Origin: UBA1426 sp052034085
GTDB taxonomy: Bacteria; Bacillota; Clostridia; Peptostreptococcales; Anaerovoracaceae
DNA: 45,509 nt
Assembly: GCA_052034085.1 (NCBI GenBank)
Contig: JBPOJA010000008.1
Coordinates: 1 to 45,509, forward strand
Reading direction: 5' to 3'
Shown: positions 33,258 to 42,077 of the stretch, piece after piece
Numbering within the stretch: position 1 is the first letter of the stretch
Layout of the letters: every line of letters begins with the position of its first letter
The notes under the pieces: generated by a model
Told to the model about the DNA's origin: nothing
What the model saw: only the letters and a program-made list of their open reading frames with translations
Databases searched by the model: none
Made by a program: the position numbers and the translations under genes

Positions 33258-33615
33258 TTAAAAATTGCCATGACCGTCCTCATTTGAAAATCTTGCTCTA
33301 TACATTCCTTCAATTTCATTTTGTATGCCTTCAAAGTGCTCATCTAACTTTCTTTGAATGAACTCATCTTTGGCTTTACAAATAACTCTCTCAGGTGATT
33401 AACATATTTATAAAACATGACAAAGTAACTTCTGTTCCGACACTTGCTATATCGATATCATAATGTACCAATTTCCTTCCCGATTCTACTGACACCACAC
33501 TGATACCTGATAATGGAAGACTTTTTTTCGTATCCATATCAGAATTAAATGGCACGCATCATCTTCGCAGGATAATCGCAGGATTATTTTTTGTTAAAAT
33601 ATCGAACTTACCCAT
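33258..33615 (-). pseudogene. Decayed unknown gene downstream of ygjP
   Basis: ATG 33615 with GAGGAGGGCGAGG upstream begins MGKFDILTKNNPAIILRR, then TGA (33559-33561), then continues in frame with CVPFNSDMDTKKSLPLSG and about 35 further codons. A +1 frame change then leads to SPERVICKAKDEFIQRKLDE and on to NEDGHGNF and TAA at 33258. The stop could stem from a 3-base duplication (GATGAT). One stop plus one frameshift in about 118 codons argue for a pseudogene. I do not recognise the family. Confidence 0.5.
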
Positions 33616-33634
33616 CCTCGCCCTCCTCTGCAAA

Positions 33635-34345
33635 CTACCCTTCCAAATACGGGTCCATGATGAAGTCATTGAGGTAATTCCTTGTGATGCGCCAGTCGGG
33701 GAGATATTTGTCCATATGTGCAATAAAGGCGGGGCCGTGGTTTTTTTCAAGCAGGTGCACCAGCTCGTGGACAATAATATACTCCAGGCATTCCACCGGC
33801 TTTTTTGCCAGCTGCAGGTTAATCCAAATGCGCTTATCCTTTGTATTGCAGGTCCCCCACCGGGTCCTCATATTTTTGACTCTGACAGATTCAGACTTTA
33901 CACCGATAATCTTTTCCCATTTCTCCACCAGACCAGGCAATACTTCTTTGAGCCGGGCCCGGTACCATTCGTTCATAACATTTTCCCTTTGGTCTTGGCT
34001 ACTAACTTTTCGCACAGTGAGGATGAGCCTATCGCCCTTGATGTCCACATTGTTTTTATGGCTGTGCCTGACTTCCATCCGGTAGCGCCTTCCCCATACA
34101 TAGTGGCTTTCACCGGAAACATACTCTCTTTCTGTCTGCCTGGGCTGGTTTTCAAATTTAGCCTTTTGCTTTTTAATCCAGGCAATCTTTGTGATTGCAA
34201 AGAGTTTTATCGCCTCATCATCTGCAGTCGTGGGAGCCGAAATCCTCACTCTTCCATCCGGCGGCAAGACATACAGGTGCATATTTTTTATCTTTTTCTT
34301 ATGAACTTCGATATCAATATCGGAAACTATGAGTTTGCTAACCAT
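33635..34345 (-). CDS. YgjP-like zinc metallopeptidase (DUF45/SprT-like)
   Basis: The 236-residue protein has the zincin motif HELVHLLEKNH (His193, Glu194, His197, third ligand His203) and the family block RTRWGTCNTKDKRIWINLQL, typical of the YgjP/UtpA-like M48-related group. The ATG overlaps the hsdR stop by 8 bases, making it the fourth cistron of the restriction operon. YgjP-like genes often accompany type I hsdR genes, but their role is unclear; turnover of the restriction complex is one idea, and only inference. All metal ligands are intact. Confidence 0.88.
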   Translation of the reverse strand: MVSKLIVSDIDIEVHKKKIKNMHLYVLPPDGRVRISAPTTADDEAIKLFAITKIAWIKKQKAKFENQPRQTEREYVSGESHYVWGRRYRMEVRHSHKNNVDIKGDRLILTVRKVSSQDQRENVMNEWYRARLKEVLPGLVEKWEKIIGVKSESVRVKNMRTRWGTCNTKDKRIWINLQLAKKPVECLEYIIVHELVHLLEKNHGPAFIAHMDKYLPDWRITRNYLNDFIMDPYLEG

Positions 34346-37300
34346 AATATTCTTCTTGCTCCGTTACGATGCCGAAAATTTTATCTACCTGCTCTTCATC
34401 ATGCAACAAATCATAGAGTCCCCGCTGGATCACCTTTTCCTTGGCTCTGTCTCCCAGCCATTTATCCGGCATTTTAGACAAGATTGTTTCATGAATTTTT
34501 ATGATAAGTTCTTCATCCTGGGTTATATTGTCGTAAAAAGCCCTGAGGGCCGGTGATTTTTTAATCTTGTCAGGATAGGTCGAGTAATCTTCGGGCCTTT
34601 CAACCTTTCTGGTGAGGTCAACAATCATCTCAAGATATTTCTTGTAGTCGGCAGCTTGTTTTTTCCTTTCCTCAATAATTTGCGCAAGCAGGGCTGACAT
34701 CTTTTCGTAGTAAAAGGGGTTGGTGCTGCTTTTCTCTACGATTTTCCTGCGGACATTATTCTCAATGACCTCGGCAGTAGCCTCTTTGTCCTTCCTGATG
34801 CCTTCAGGCATTTCGTCGGTAAAATCGACTCCTCTTTCAACAATTAACTCTATCAGGGTCATGTCGTCAAAGGTTGATAATTTTTCACTTTCACCTGCAC
34901 TTAAATAGTTGTCGATTAAATGCCGCATGTCGGCCTCGTATTTTTTAAGGTCGATATAATCGCCGCTTGCCAGCCTTATCTCATCCTTGACTTTTTGGAA
35001 AAAGACAACTTCTTTATTGATTTTCCTGATTTCTTCCTGGGTGTAACCACTCAGCTCTAAATCGGCCGCTATGTCTGCAAAAGCCCGCAGCAAAGAGGCT
35101 GTAAATTTATACAGGGCCAAACGTTTGGGCTCGTTTTTCTCAAGTTCCTCCAAATTCCCATCCTCTTCGAAACAGAAAAATTTGATGAATTCCAAAGTAC
35201 CCCTGGGCTCTTTCACCGGCTCACACAAGGCCCTCAGGCTTTCAAGAAGCTCATCCAAATGTTTCTTTGCCTCCTGCACACGGTTCTTGAGCAAGCCGCT
35301 CACGTCTGATTCTTCAAAAGCCTCAAAGGCTTCGGATGTATAGTCGGCTACGGCCTTTTCAAGGCTCTTAAAGAGATCCTTGTAGTCCACAATATAACCA
35401 TATTCCTTATCTTCCTCTTCAATCCTGTTGACCCTGCATATGGCCTGGAACAAGCCGTGGTCCTGCATGGATTTGTCTATGTATAAATAGGTGGCACTTG
35501 GGGCATCAAAGCCTGTAAGAAGCTTGTCCACCACGATCAAAAGCTTCATCCGGGCCGGTTCTTTCACAAAACGCTCCTTGGCTTCTTTTTCGAAAGATTC
35601 TATATCCCTGCCGGCCAGCATTTTCTGGTATATGTCATATTTGAAGCGGTTCTCCGTCTCTTTTGATTCCCCGGTGGACTCTCCCTTTATTGATGAGATA
35701 TCGGCAGTATAAGAGGTTACAATGGCACATTTGTCAAAACCCTTGTCAGTAAATAGTTTGTAGTATTTACAGGCCTCATATATGCTGGATGCAATCAAGA
35801 GAGCATTCCCCCGACCATTACTTAACCTATCCTTGATTTCCATATCTAACATAATATCGGCGACGATTTTGGATAGCCTTGATTCGGAACTGTACACTTC
35901 CTTCAAGGTCCCCCAGCGCTTTTTAAGTCTGGCTTTGGCCAGGTCAGTAAGCCCATTTGTTTTGCTTTCAAACCAGAGGTCAATTTTCTCCTGGGAAGCC
36001 ACCTCCTGAGGGACGTCCCTTGCCTCATAGCGTAAGTCCAGGATAACCTTATCCTTCACAGCTTCCGGGAACTTGTAGGTATGAATATATGTGCCGAAAA
36101 TTTCGATACTGCTTTTTATCCCACGCCTTGCCATTTCCTTGCGGCTGAGCAAGGGAGTTCCGGTAAAGCCGATAAATACGGCATCAGGCAAAATCGTGCT
36201 CATGGCCTTGTGAAGCTTGCCCGACTGAGTCCTGTGGCACTCATCAACGAAAATATAGAATTCGCCCTTTGGCTTAAATCCCGGAGGCAGGTTGACCATA
36301 ATTTGTTCAATGTAGCTATCATAAGCAATATCGTCGTCACCATCATCCTGACTTCGGCCAAATTTATGGATCAGGGAGCAGATTACTCTTGGTGTGGGCT
36401 TGTCCAGTCTCTCAATTAAATCTGCACCGCTTTTGGTACGATATATTTCATCGCCAACTCCGTCAGCACCAAAGACCTTGTTTTCTATCTGGTCGTCAAG
36501 CTCTTCCCGGTCTGTAACAATCAATATTCTGGCATCAGGTATATTCTCTTTTATCCAGCGGGAAAGCCAGACCATAACCATACTTTTGCCGCTTCCCTGG
36601 GTGTGCCAAATAATACCGCCTTCTTTGGCCTTTACTCTCTGTCTTGCGGCAATGACACCGAAATATTGGTGGTGGCGACACATCTTCTTAACACCACTGT
36701 CGAAAACCATGAAATTAGAGATGATATCAAGCAAGCGTTCTTTCTGGCAAAGGCTGATCAGGTGGCGGTCCATCTTATAGCCTTCGGATTCGCTTAGTTC
36801 TTTAACCTTTAATGAAAGGGCATCATCTGCTTTGACATCTTCTTTCCATTCGATGAAATGTTTTTCTGGAGTTTCGATAACGCCGATTCGCAGGCCTTCC
36901 GTATCGTTGCCGGCCATTACAAGCTGTACGGTGGCGAAAAAAGGTTTAATGAAGTTGTCGGTCTGATTGTCCAAGTTTTGCCTGATACCCTCGGAAATAG
37001 AAACAATACTGCGTTTAAGCTCAATAACACAGACCGCGATGCCGTTGACATAAAGCACAATGTCCGGCCTCTTAGTGTGCTGACCCTTGACTGTCACTTC
37101 TTCTGCTATGTAAAAGTTATTTTTGTAGGGCTCGTCCCAGTTGATAAACTTGACGGTCTGGTTATGGGATGTGACATTTTCTCTAACGGAAGCCCCATAG
37201 CGCAGAAGTGAATAGACTTCTTTATTGGCATCGTAAAGGTTAGCCTTTTTGGAAGCCTCAACCAGTGCATTAATGGCACGGCGTATTAATTCTTTTGAAT

Positions 37301-37463
37301 AGCCTTGGGCAGTTAAGTATTTCCTCAGCGAATCTTCCGCTATATTGTAGTTTTCATGATCATGGAGATTTCCTAAATAATCATATTTAAGTTTATCCTT
37401 AAACAGCTTTATTACACGATCTTGTGTAACCCGTTCTCTCTCACCAACGCCATTCAATAGCAT
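34338..37463 (-). CDS. hsdR: Type I restriction enzyme, endonuclease/translocase subunit HsdR
   Basis: The 1041-residue protein has an N-terminal PD-(D/E)xK nuclease (Asp134 in KRPDIVLY, ELK at 148-150), Walker A GSGKS (290-294), the DEAD-type box DECH (407-410) and further SF2 motifs such as FTGTPLL. A C-terminal helical part binds HsdM. It cuts foreign DNA after ATP-driven translocation, guided by HsdM2S. The start lies 8 bases after hsdS. The length is normal and all key motifs are present, so the system appears functional. Confidence 0.96.
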   Translation of the reverse strand: MLLNGVGERERVTQDRVIKLFKDKLKYDYLGNLHDHENYNIAEDSLRKYLTAQGYSKELIRRAINALVEASKKANLYDANKEVYSLLRYGASVRENVTSHNQTVKFINWDEPYKNNFYIAEEVTVKGQHTKRPDIVLYVNGIAVCVIELKRSIVSISEGIRQNLDNQTDNFIKPFFATVQLVMAGNDTEGLRIGVIETPEKHFIEWKEDVKADDALSLKVKELSESEGYKMDRHLISLCQKERLLDIISNFMVFDSGVKKMCRHHQYFGVIAARQRVKAKEGGIIWHTQGSGKSMVMVWLSRWIKENIPDARILIVTDREELDDQIENKVFGADGVGDEIYRTKSGADLIERLDKPTPRVICSLIHKFGRSQDDGDDDIAYDSYIEQIMVNLPPGFKPKGEFYIFVDECHRTQSGKLHKAMSTILPDAVFIGFTGTPLLSRKEMARRGIKSSIEIFGTYIHTYKFPEAVKDKVILDLRYEARDVPQEVASQEKIDLWFESKTNGLTDLAKARLKKRWGTLKEVYSSESRLSKIVADIMLDMEIKDRLSNGRGNALLIASSIYEACKYYKLFTDKGFDKCAIVTSYTADISSIKGESTGESKETENRFKYDIYQKMLAGRDIESFEKEAKERFVKEPARMKLLIVVDKLLTGFDAPSATYLYIDKSMQDHGLFQAICRVNRIEEEDKEYGYIVDYKDLFKSLEKAVADYTSEAFEAFEESDVSGLLKNRVQEAKKHLDELLESLRALCEPVKEPRGTLEFIKFFCFEEDGNLEELEKNEPKRLALYKFTASLLRAFADIAADLELSGYTQEEIRKINKEVVFFQKVKDEIRLASGDYIDLKKYEADMRHLIDNYLSAGESEKLSTFDDMTLIELIVERGVDFTDEMPEGIRKDKEATAEVIENNVRRKIVEKSSTNPFYYEKMSALLAQIIEERKKQAADYKKYLEMIVDLTRKVERPEDYSTYPDKIKKSPALRAFYDNITQDEELIIKIHETILSKMPDKWLGDRAKEKVIQRGLYDLLHDEEQVDKIFGIVTEQEEYYG

Positions 37464-37471
37464 AACCTCCC

Positions 37472-38695
37472 TTATATCAACCTGATCCTGCCTGTGAGCA
37501 GTTCCTCCATCATGCCTTGTTTAATGGCCCTATATTTATCTAATTTCTGTTCCAATGCCTCGATTTCAGCATCCATATCGGAAAGAATGTTGGCGATGGC
37601 AGTTTGTTCTTTAAAAGTTTTCGGTACAAGAAATTCGATTAAGCAAAATTCGGATTTTGAAATTATGCTTGTGGCTGTTATTCCTGCTCTTGATAATAGA
37701 TGTTGCTTGTTCAGCTCAAACAAGTAGTATAAAAAATCGGAATTATAATCTTTGCTCGGCATGATAGCGTTAATTTGCTGATTGCATGCTCCTGCTTTCC
37801 TTAATACGGCATTTTTACCAATGCTCGCAATACAAGTAATTAAAACAGTATTAGCACCCAGCTTTCTTGTTTTCTCAAAACCAAATTCAGTTAATTTTCT
37901 CTCTGAAGTATATATGTCTTTGTTTCTTTCAATGTCGGTTGGGGTTATCCAAGGTATATGTCCTCCCCAGTATTTTTCATTGAAAGTTGATGGGGTATTT
38001 CCTGTTATCACAGCCCCAAAGTCTGAAACAGCTTTTCTTACCCATGCTCCACTAAACCCCTCAAGTCTTTTCTTTCCTGTTAATAGTTCTTGCATAGTTC
38101 CTTGCTTGATATTTTCCTTTTTAGCAATCAGCTTAGTTAGTGAGCTAATTAAGTTATCAATGTCGGATAAGGCTGAGGCTATGGCTTGCTGTTCTGGGAG
38201 AGGGGGAACTGGGATGGCTATTGCATTAATTATCTTCAAATTTAGCCCACCTCGTCCACCATCGCCAGATGATAATTCTCTAATATATTTGTATTTACTA
38301 TTAAGATATTGATATAAAAACTCACTCTTTATAGTTTTGTTTGGAAGAATAGCTGCTATAGATTGATTTGTGCAAAGATCAATATAATTTATTGCAACAG
38401 TTCCCCTTGTTTTACCTTGCCCCGCAAGGCCAATTAAAACGGATGCTGCCGGAACAATGCTTGTACTAGAATTATATAACCCTTCTTCTGTTATCCTGCC
38501 TTCAACATCGTAGATTCGTTTGTTATTTAATTCTCCTGAATTCATCCATTTAATATTGCCCCCCCAATACTCTTTAATAAAAGTACTTGGAGTTCCTCCA
38601 GCTTTTACGCCCGTGAATTCCCTTATTTGCAAGCACTTCCAGTCCTCAGGTATTATCCCTATCTCTGTTTTCTTATATCCTTCCCTTAACTCCAT
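37472..38695 (-). CDS. hsdS: Type I restriction enzyme specificity subunit HsdS
   Basis: The 407-residue protein has two target-recognition domains. The first spans about residues 15-165 (GGTPSTFIKEYWGG), the second about 215-365 (GNTPSTFNEKYWGG). Each is followed by a conserved coiled-coil spacer (PLPEQQAIASALSDIDNLIS; EQTAIANILSDMDAEIEALE). Each domain reads one half of a bipartite target, which cannot be read from sequence. The GTPST-YWGG motif in both suggests related half-domains. It overlaps hsdM by 10 bases. Confidence 0.95.
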   Translation of the reverse strand: MELREGYKKTEIGIIPEDWKCLQIREFTGVKAGGTPSTFIKEYWGGNIKWMNSGELNNKRIYDVEGRITEEGLYNSSTSIVPAASVLIGLAGQGKTRGTVAINYIDLCTNQSIAAILPNKTIKSEFLYQYLNSKYKYIRELSSGDGGRGGLNLKIINAIAIPVPPLPEQQAIASALSDIDNLISSLTKLIAKKENIKQGTMQELLTGKKRLEGFSGAWVRKAVSDFGAVITGNTPSTFNEKYWGGHIPWITPTDIERNKDIYTSERKLTEFGFEKTRKLGANTVLITCIASIGKNAVLRKAGACNQQINAIMPSKDYNSDFLYYLFELNKQHLLSRAGITATSIISKSEFCLIEFLVPKTFKEQTAIANILSDMDAEIEALEQKLDKYRAIKQGMMEELLTGRIRLI

Positions 38696-41124
38696 ACAAA
38701 TCCCATCCTTTCCAGGTGAGATTTTACCTTGCCTTCATAGTCCGCAACTTCTTCCTCAATTTGTGGCAGGGTTTCTTCGTACCTTTCCACCAGCTCAAGG
38801 ATGCGGTTAGTTAAGCGATGGGAAACAGCCGAGTAAATATCGTCTATGCACTCATATACGGCAAGGAACCACTTCTTCTCCACCACTAAATCTTTGATTT
38901 CTTCTATGCTCAATTTTTCGTAGCGGTCATAGACAAGTTTATCCAGGGCTTCAACTGCTTCCTTTATCTCTGCATTGAGCTTGCTCTCCCGGGCCATCAG
39001 CCCTTCATATTGGACCAGAATTTCAAGTTCTTCAGCGGCTTCCTTATCCGTCTTTATTTCCTTGATCCGCTTTTGTAGCTCCCCTTTGCTTATACTGCCT
39101 TTGTCACTGATAATTTCTTTCAGCAAGCCTTCTTCACCGCTGTTTTCTTCTTTCAGTTCTTCCATCTGGGCCAGGATTTCATCCCGCTCACTTTCCAGCT
39201 TATCTATGGCCTCCCGATCTTGTAGGAAATACTCCTTTATCATAAGTTTTTTGGGAATCACTTTTCCCTCATAGGACTTCATTTTTCCTGTGGGGCTTCC
39301 GTCTTTTTTCTTGACCATTTCCCGCTCAATTTCCCTGCCGGATTCCCAGCCTTCAAACACCATGGAATAAACATCGTCCTGCATGGCTTCTTCCCAGTAA
39401 GCCATGAGGCACTGGTAGACATCATAGTGGTCAATGAGGGACATGTTCTTGTATTTATCCAGTAAACTTTTAGAAATGTCTTCTATCAGTTGTTTGGGAT
39501 TCTCGTCTTTGCTAATTTGGTAAAGCCTTGCCTCATTATCCTTTTTCCATTCATCATAAAAGCTTTTGACCTTTTCCGCATAAGCAGCAAATTCAGGATG
39601 CTGGTATATGGTCTCACGGATTTTATCTTTGCCTACTTTGCTTTCAAGGTAACCGGCTCTGTCGCCTTCCGTAAAAAGCTCCTTTCTCAGGCCGGGAAAA
39701 ACTTCCCAATAGACTTCCAGGTCATCAACATCTTTCTGCGGAATCCCTCCTGACAGGTGGGCGGAAATATCCTGAATATCTTCCGGCTGGCTGCTGTCAA
39801 TATATCTTGGAATGTTGAGATTGTATTCGTTGGCCTCAATTTCGCTGTAGGCTATCATTCTGGAATATTTGGGGATTTTGATAAAGCCATTGAAGCTATC
39901 CACGATTTTGCGGATATCCTGCTCCCTAAGCCTGTTTTTATTGCCATCTTTTACGAAGCCTTTGCTGGCATCGATCATAAAGAGGCCCTGCCTGGCCCGG
40001 GCATTTTCTTTATCTATGACTATGATGCAGGCCGGAATTCCGGTGCCGAAGAAAAGATTTGGAGGGAGGCCTATGATACCTTTAATAATTTTCCTTTGAA
40101 TGATTTCTGTTCTTATGGTGGCTTCAGTATTGCCCCTGAAAAGAACGCCGTGGGGCAGGATGATGGCTCCTTTGCCTATTTGGGGTTTCAGGGAATGAAT
40201 GAAATGAATGAGCCAGGCGTAATCTCCATTTTTGTCAGGAGGGCTTGCGCTGTATTCCTTGAAGCGTTCATCGCTGCCTGGATCTACACCATTGGCCCAG
40301 GATTTATAGGAAAAGGGTGGATTGGCTACGGCAAAGTCGAAACGCTCTAATTTTTCGCTGTCATTTTTATCCTTGAATCTGGGATTGGAAAGGGTGTTGG
40401 CATTTTCGATAATGCCGGTGGACTTGTTGTGCAAAACCAGGTTCATCTTGGCCAGACCGGCTGTGGTGTTGTCGTATTCCTGGCCGTAAATACTTATGCC
40501 GCTTGGGGCTTCGTCTGCCGCCCGGATGAGCAAGGACCCCGAACCGCAGGCCGGGTCATACAGGGTCTGGGAGGCTTTGGTGGCTGCGTTGATGCCGATT
40601 ACCTTTGCCATGATCCTTGAGACTTCCGCCGGAGTGTAGAATTGCCCCTTGCTCTTGCCGCTTTCCGATGCGAAATTCTTCATCAGGTATTCATAGGCAT
40701 CTCCTATAATGTCATCTCCACCGGCCCGGTTTTTTCTGAAGTCCAGAGATTCGTTTTGGAAGATGGACACAAGGTTTGTGAGTTTGTCCACTTTCTCTTT
40801 GCCGCTGCCCAGCTTGCCATCGTCATCGAAATCGGCCACGTCGATAACGCCTGAAAGCCCATTGGCTTCGGCTAATTTGCTGATGATTTTGTTCATCCGG
40901 TCGCCGATGTCGCTTTTCCCTTTGGCCTCTATCATATCCTTGAAACTGCCACCCACAGGGATTTCTATTTCTGCATAACGGTCCTCTGCGAAACGGTCAG
41001 TAACATACTTTACGAACAATAAGGTCAGAACATAGTCCTTGTACAAAGAAGCATCCATACCGCCTCTTAACTCATCACAACTGGTCCACAATGAGCTGTA
41101 CAGTTCACTCTTTTTTACGGCCAT
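38686..41124 (-). CDS. hsdM: Type I restriction enzyme N6-adenine methyltransferase subunit HsdM
   Basis: The 812-residue protein has an HsdM N-terminal helical domain (residues about 5-140) and a methyltransferase domain with SAM motif DPACGSG (190-196) and catalytic NPPF (268-271). A long C-terminal extension (about 500-812) is rich in charged, coiled-coil-like helices (LESERDEILAQMEELKEENS). Classical HsdM is about 530 residues, so this is the long form seen in some Bacillota. I start at ATG 41124 (AAGGGGTGGGG upstream) rather than at 41226, since a promoter lies between. It heads the hsdM-hsdS-hsdR-ygjP operon. Confidence 0.94.
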   Translation of the reverse strand: MAVKKSELYSSLWTSCDELRGGMDASLYKDYVLTLLFVKYVTDRFAEDRYAEIEIPVGGSFKDMIEAKGKSDIGDRMNKIISKLAEANGLSGVIDVADFDDDGKLGSGKEKVDKLTNLVSIFQNESLDFRKNRAGGDDIIGDAYEYLMKNFASESGKSKGQFYTPAEVSRIMAKVIGINAATKASQTLYDPACGSGSLLIRAADEAPSGISIYGQEYDNTTAGLAKMNLVLHNKSTGIIENANTLSNPRFKDKNDSEKLERFDFAVANPPFSYKSWANGVDPGSDERFKEYSASPPDKNGDYAWLIHFIHSLKPQIGKGAIILPHGVLFRGNTEATIRTEIIQRKIIKGIIGLPPNLFFGTGIPACIIVIDKENARARQGLFMIDASKGFVKDGNKNRLREQDIRKIVDSFNGFIKIPKYSRMIAYSEIEANEYNLNIPRYIDSSQPEDIQDISAHLSGGIPQKDVDDLEVYWEVFPGLRKELFTEGDRAGYLESKVGKDKIRETIYQHPEFAAYAEKVKSFYDEWKKDNEARLYQISKDENPKQLIEDISKSLLDKYKNMSLIDHYDVYQCLMAYWEEAMQDDVYSMVFEGWESGREIEREMVKKKDGSPTGKMKSYEGKVIPKKLMIKEYFLQDREAIDKLESERDEILAQMEELKEENSGEEGLLKEIISDKGSISKGELQKRIKEIKTDKEAAEELEILVQYEGLMARESKLNAEIKEAVEALDKLVYDRYEKLSIEEIKDLVVEKKWFLAVYECIDDIYSAVSHRLTNRILELVERYEETLPQIEEEVADYEGKVKSHLERMGFVWS

Positions 41125-41160
41125 TTCCCCACCCCTTCTGATAGTCAAATCTATGCTTTT

Positions 41161-41190
41161 ACTATACCATTTTAAGCAAGTTTTTTCCAA
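41161..41190 (-). promoter_or_regulatory. Promoter of the hsdMSR-ygjP operon
   Basis: Minus-strand TTGGAA (41185-41190), 18-base spacer, TGGTATAGT extended -10 (TATAGT at 41161-41166), about 37 bases upstream of the hsdM ATG. Confidence 0.55.
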
Positions 41191-41208
41191 CCCAAATGGC
41201 TCTCCCTT

Positions 41209-41237
41209 TTGAGGATATGCGCACAATGTTTTACACT
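41209..41237 (+). promoter_or_regulatory. Promoter of the RelB/DinJ-like antitoxin gene
   Basis: TTGAGG (41209-41214), 17-base spacer, TACACT (41232-41237). GAGGAGGG follows, then ATG at 41259. Confidence 0.5.
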
Positions 41238-41258
41238 GTCCTTGAGGAGGGTTAAATT

Positions 41259-41489
41259 ATGTCCAGAACAACAAATATTAATGTTCGCGTGGATGCTGAA
41301 CTAAAAAGCCAGGCTGAGAAACTTTTCAATGAAATGGGTTTCAATATGTCTACGGCTATTAATATGTTTTTAAGGCAATCCATCCAGTATGGCGGCCTAC
41401 CTTTTGAATTGCGGCTCGACAAACCCAATGAAAATATGAGTAAAACTTTCGATACCGTTGATGAATTGATGAAAGATTTAGATGCTTAA
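41259..41489 (+). CDS. dinJ: RelB/DinJ-family antitoxin (orphaned)
   Basis: The 76-residue protein has an N-terminal ribbon-helix-helix (TTNINVRVDAELKSQAEKLF, then NEMGFNMSTAINMFLRQSI) and a flexible toxin-binding tail ending DTVDELMKDLDA. It would dimerise, bind its own promoter and neutralise a YafQ-type RNase. The adjacent toxin gene is broken (41482-41628), so the antitoxin is orphaned unless it blocks another toxin. Good ribosome site and intact frame. Confidence 0.88.
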   Translation: MSRTTNINVRVDAELKSQAEKLFNEMGFNMSTAINMFLRQSIQYGGLPFELRLDKPNENMSKTFDTVDELMKDLDA

Positions 41490-41628
41490 AATTAGGTACA
41501 CCAGCCGGAAATTTATCTGGCCACCGGGAATGCCACATCACCCCAGATTGGCTTTTGATTTACAAAATTGTCAAGATATTGCCACTCTGTCCCTTACTCG
41601 CACCGGAACCCATAGTGATTTATTTTGA
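41482..41628 (+). pseudogene. YafQ-family toxin remnant
   Basis: An ATG overlapping the antitoxin stop by 8 bases opens MLKIRYTSR, the usual YafQ start. The sequence then jumps to a different frame reading GNLSGHRECHITPDWLLIYK, and after one more frame change ends DIATLSLTRTGTHSDLF and a stop. The parts match the two ends of YafQ, so roughly 40 codons from the middle are deleted and a second frameshift is present. RECH...PDWLLIYKI and TRTGTHSDLF are family hallmarks. Confidence 0.8.
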
Positions 41629-41670
41629 TTTTCACCAAATATGCAATGTTATGCAATTACGATGTGAGAA
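41629..41670 (+). promoter_or_regulatory. Degraded copy of the abiE operator/promoter
   Basis: TTTTCACCAAATATGCAATG and the following ATTATG-like and ATGTGAGAA bases closely match the intact abiE control region at 43729-43772, including the left arm TTTTCACC, ATGCAATTA, and a mutated right arm. No abiE gene follows; a good promoter for the next gene begins at 41697. Confidence 0.55.
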
Positions 41671-41696
41671 TCTAACAGCTGAGCGCGTGGAAACAT

Positions 41697-41725
41697 TTGA
41701 CAGCAACATATATTACGATTAGAAT
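41697..41725 (+). promoter_or_regulatory. Promoter of the zinc-ribbon/YbjQ-like pair
   Basis: TTGACA (41697-41702), 17-base spacer, TAGAAT (41720-41725). The start would be near 41732, giving a leader of about 45 bases before the ATG at 41777. Confidence 0.6.
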
Positions 41726-41776
41726 TATCTTAAGGGACTTTTGTTATGACCTTGATTTAAATGGATGGTGAGAATC

Positions 41777-42034
41777 ATGAAATTACTTGCTTGTACAAAC
41801 TGCGGAAGTAAAGAATTCTCTATAGAGGGCGGTTATCAGGTATGTATCTATTGCAAATCTAAATATGCTATGCAAAAAGACGACTTGCCAATAAAAGATA
41901 CTGTCATAAATTTGGATGATGACGTTAGCCGATTGTTACAAAAATGTAAAGCCGAACCGAAAAATGCATCTAAGTATGCCTTACTAATTCTAGAGATAGA
42001 CCCGTTTAACGCAGAAGCTAAGAAATATTTGTAG
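41777..42034 (+). CDS. Zinc-ribbon protein of unknown function
   Basis: The 85-residue protein begins MKLLACTNCGSKEFSIEGGY with CxxC pairs at CTNC and CIYC, forming a zinc ribbon. A helical TPR-like tail follows (CKAEPKNASKYALLILEIDP). I take ATG 41777 because GGTGAG lies just upstream; another ATG four codons earlier is possible. It lies 43 bases before the YbjQ-like gene and probably shares its transcript. The DNA here is visibly more A/T-rich than the housekeeping part, in keeping with transfer. Function unknown. Confidence 0.65.
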   Translation: MKLLACTNCGSKEFSIEGGYQVCIYCKSKYAMQKDDLPIKDTVINLDDDVSRLLQKCKAEPKNASKYALLILEIDPFNAEAKKYL

Positions 42035-42077
42035 CATAATATCCGTTATAACGACCCATTTGAAAAAGGAGGAAAAA

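Noticed and set aside
33559..33561. TGA followed by TGC in the gene behind ygjP as a second Sec codon
   Set aside because: No SECIS-like hairpin follows and the same gene has a separate frameshift, so a pseudogene is simpler.
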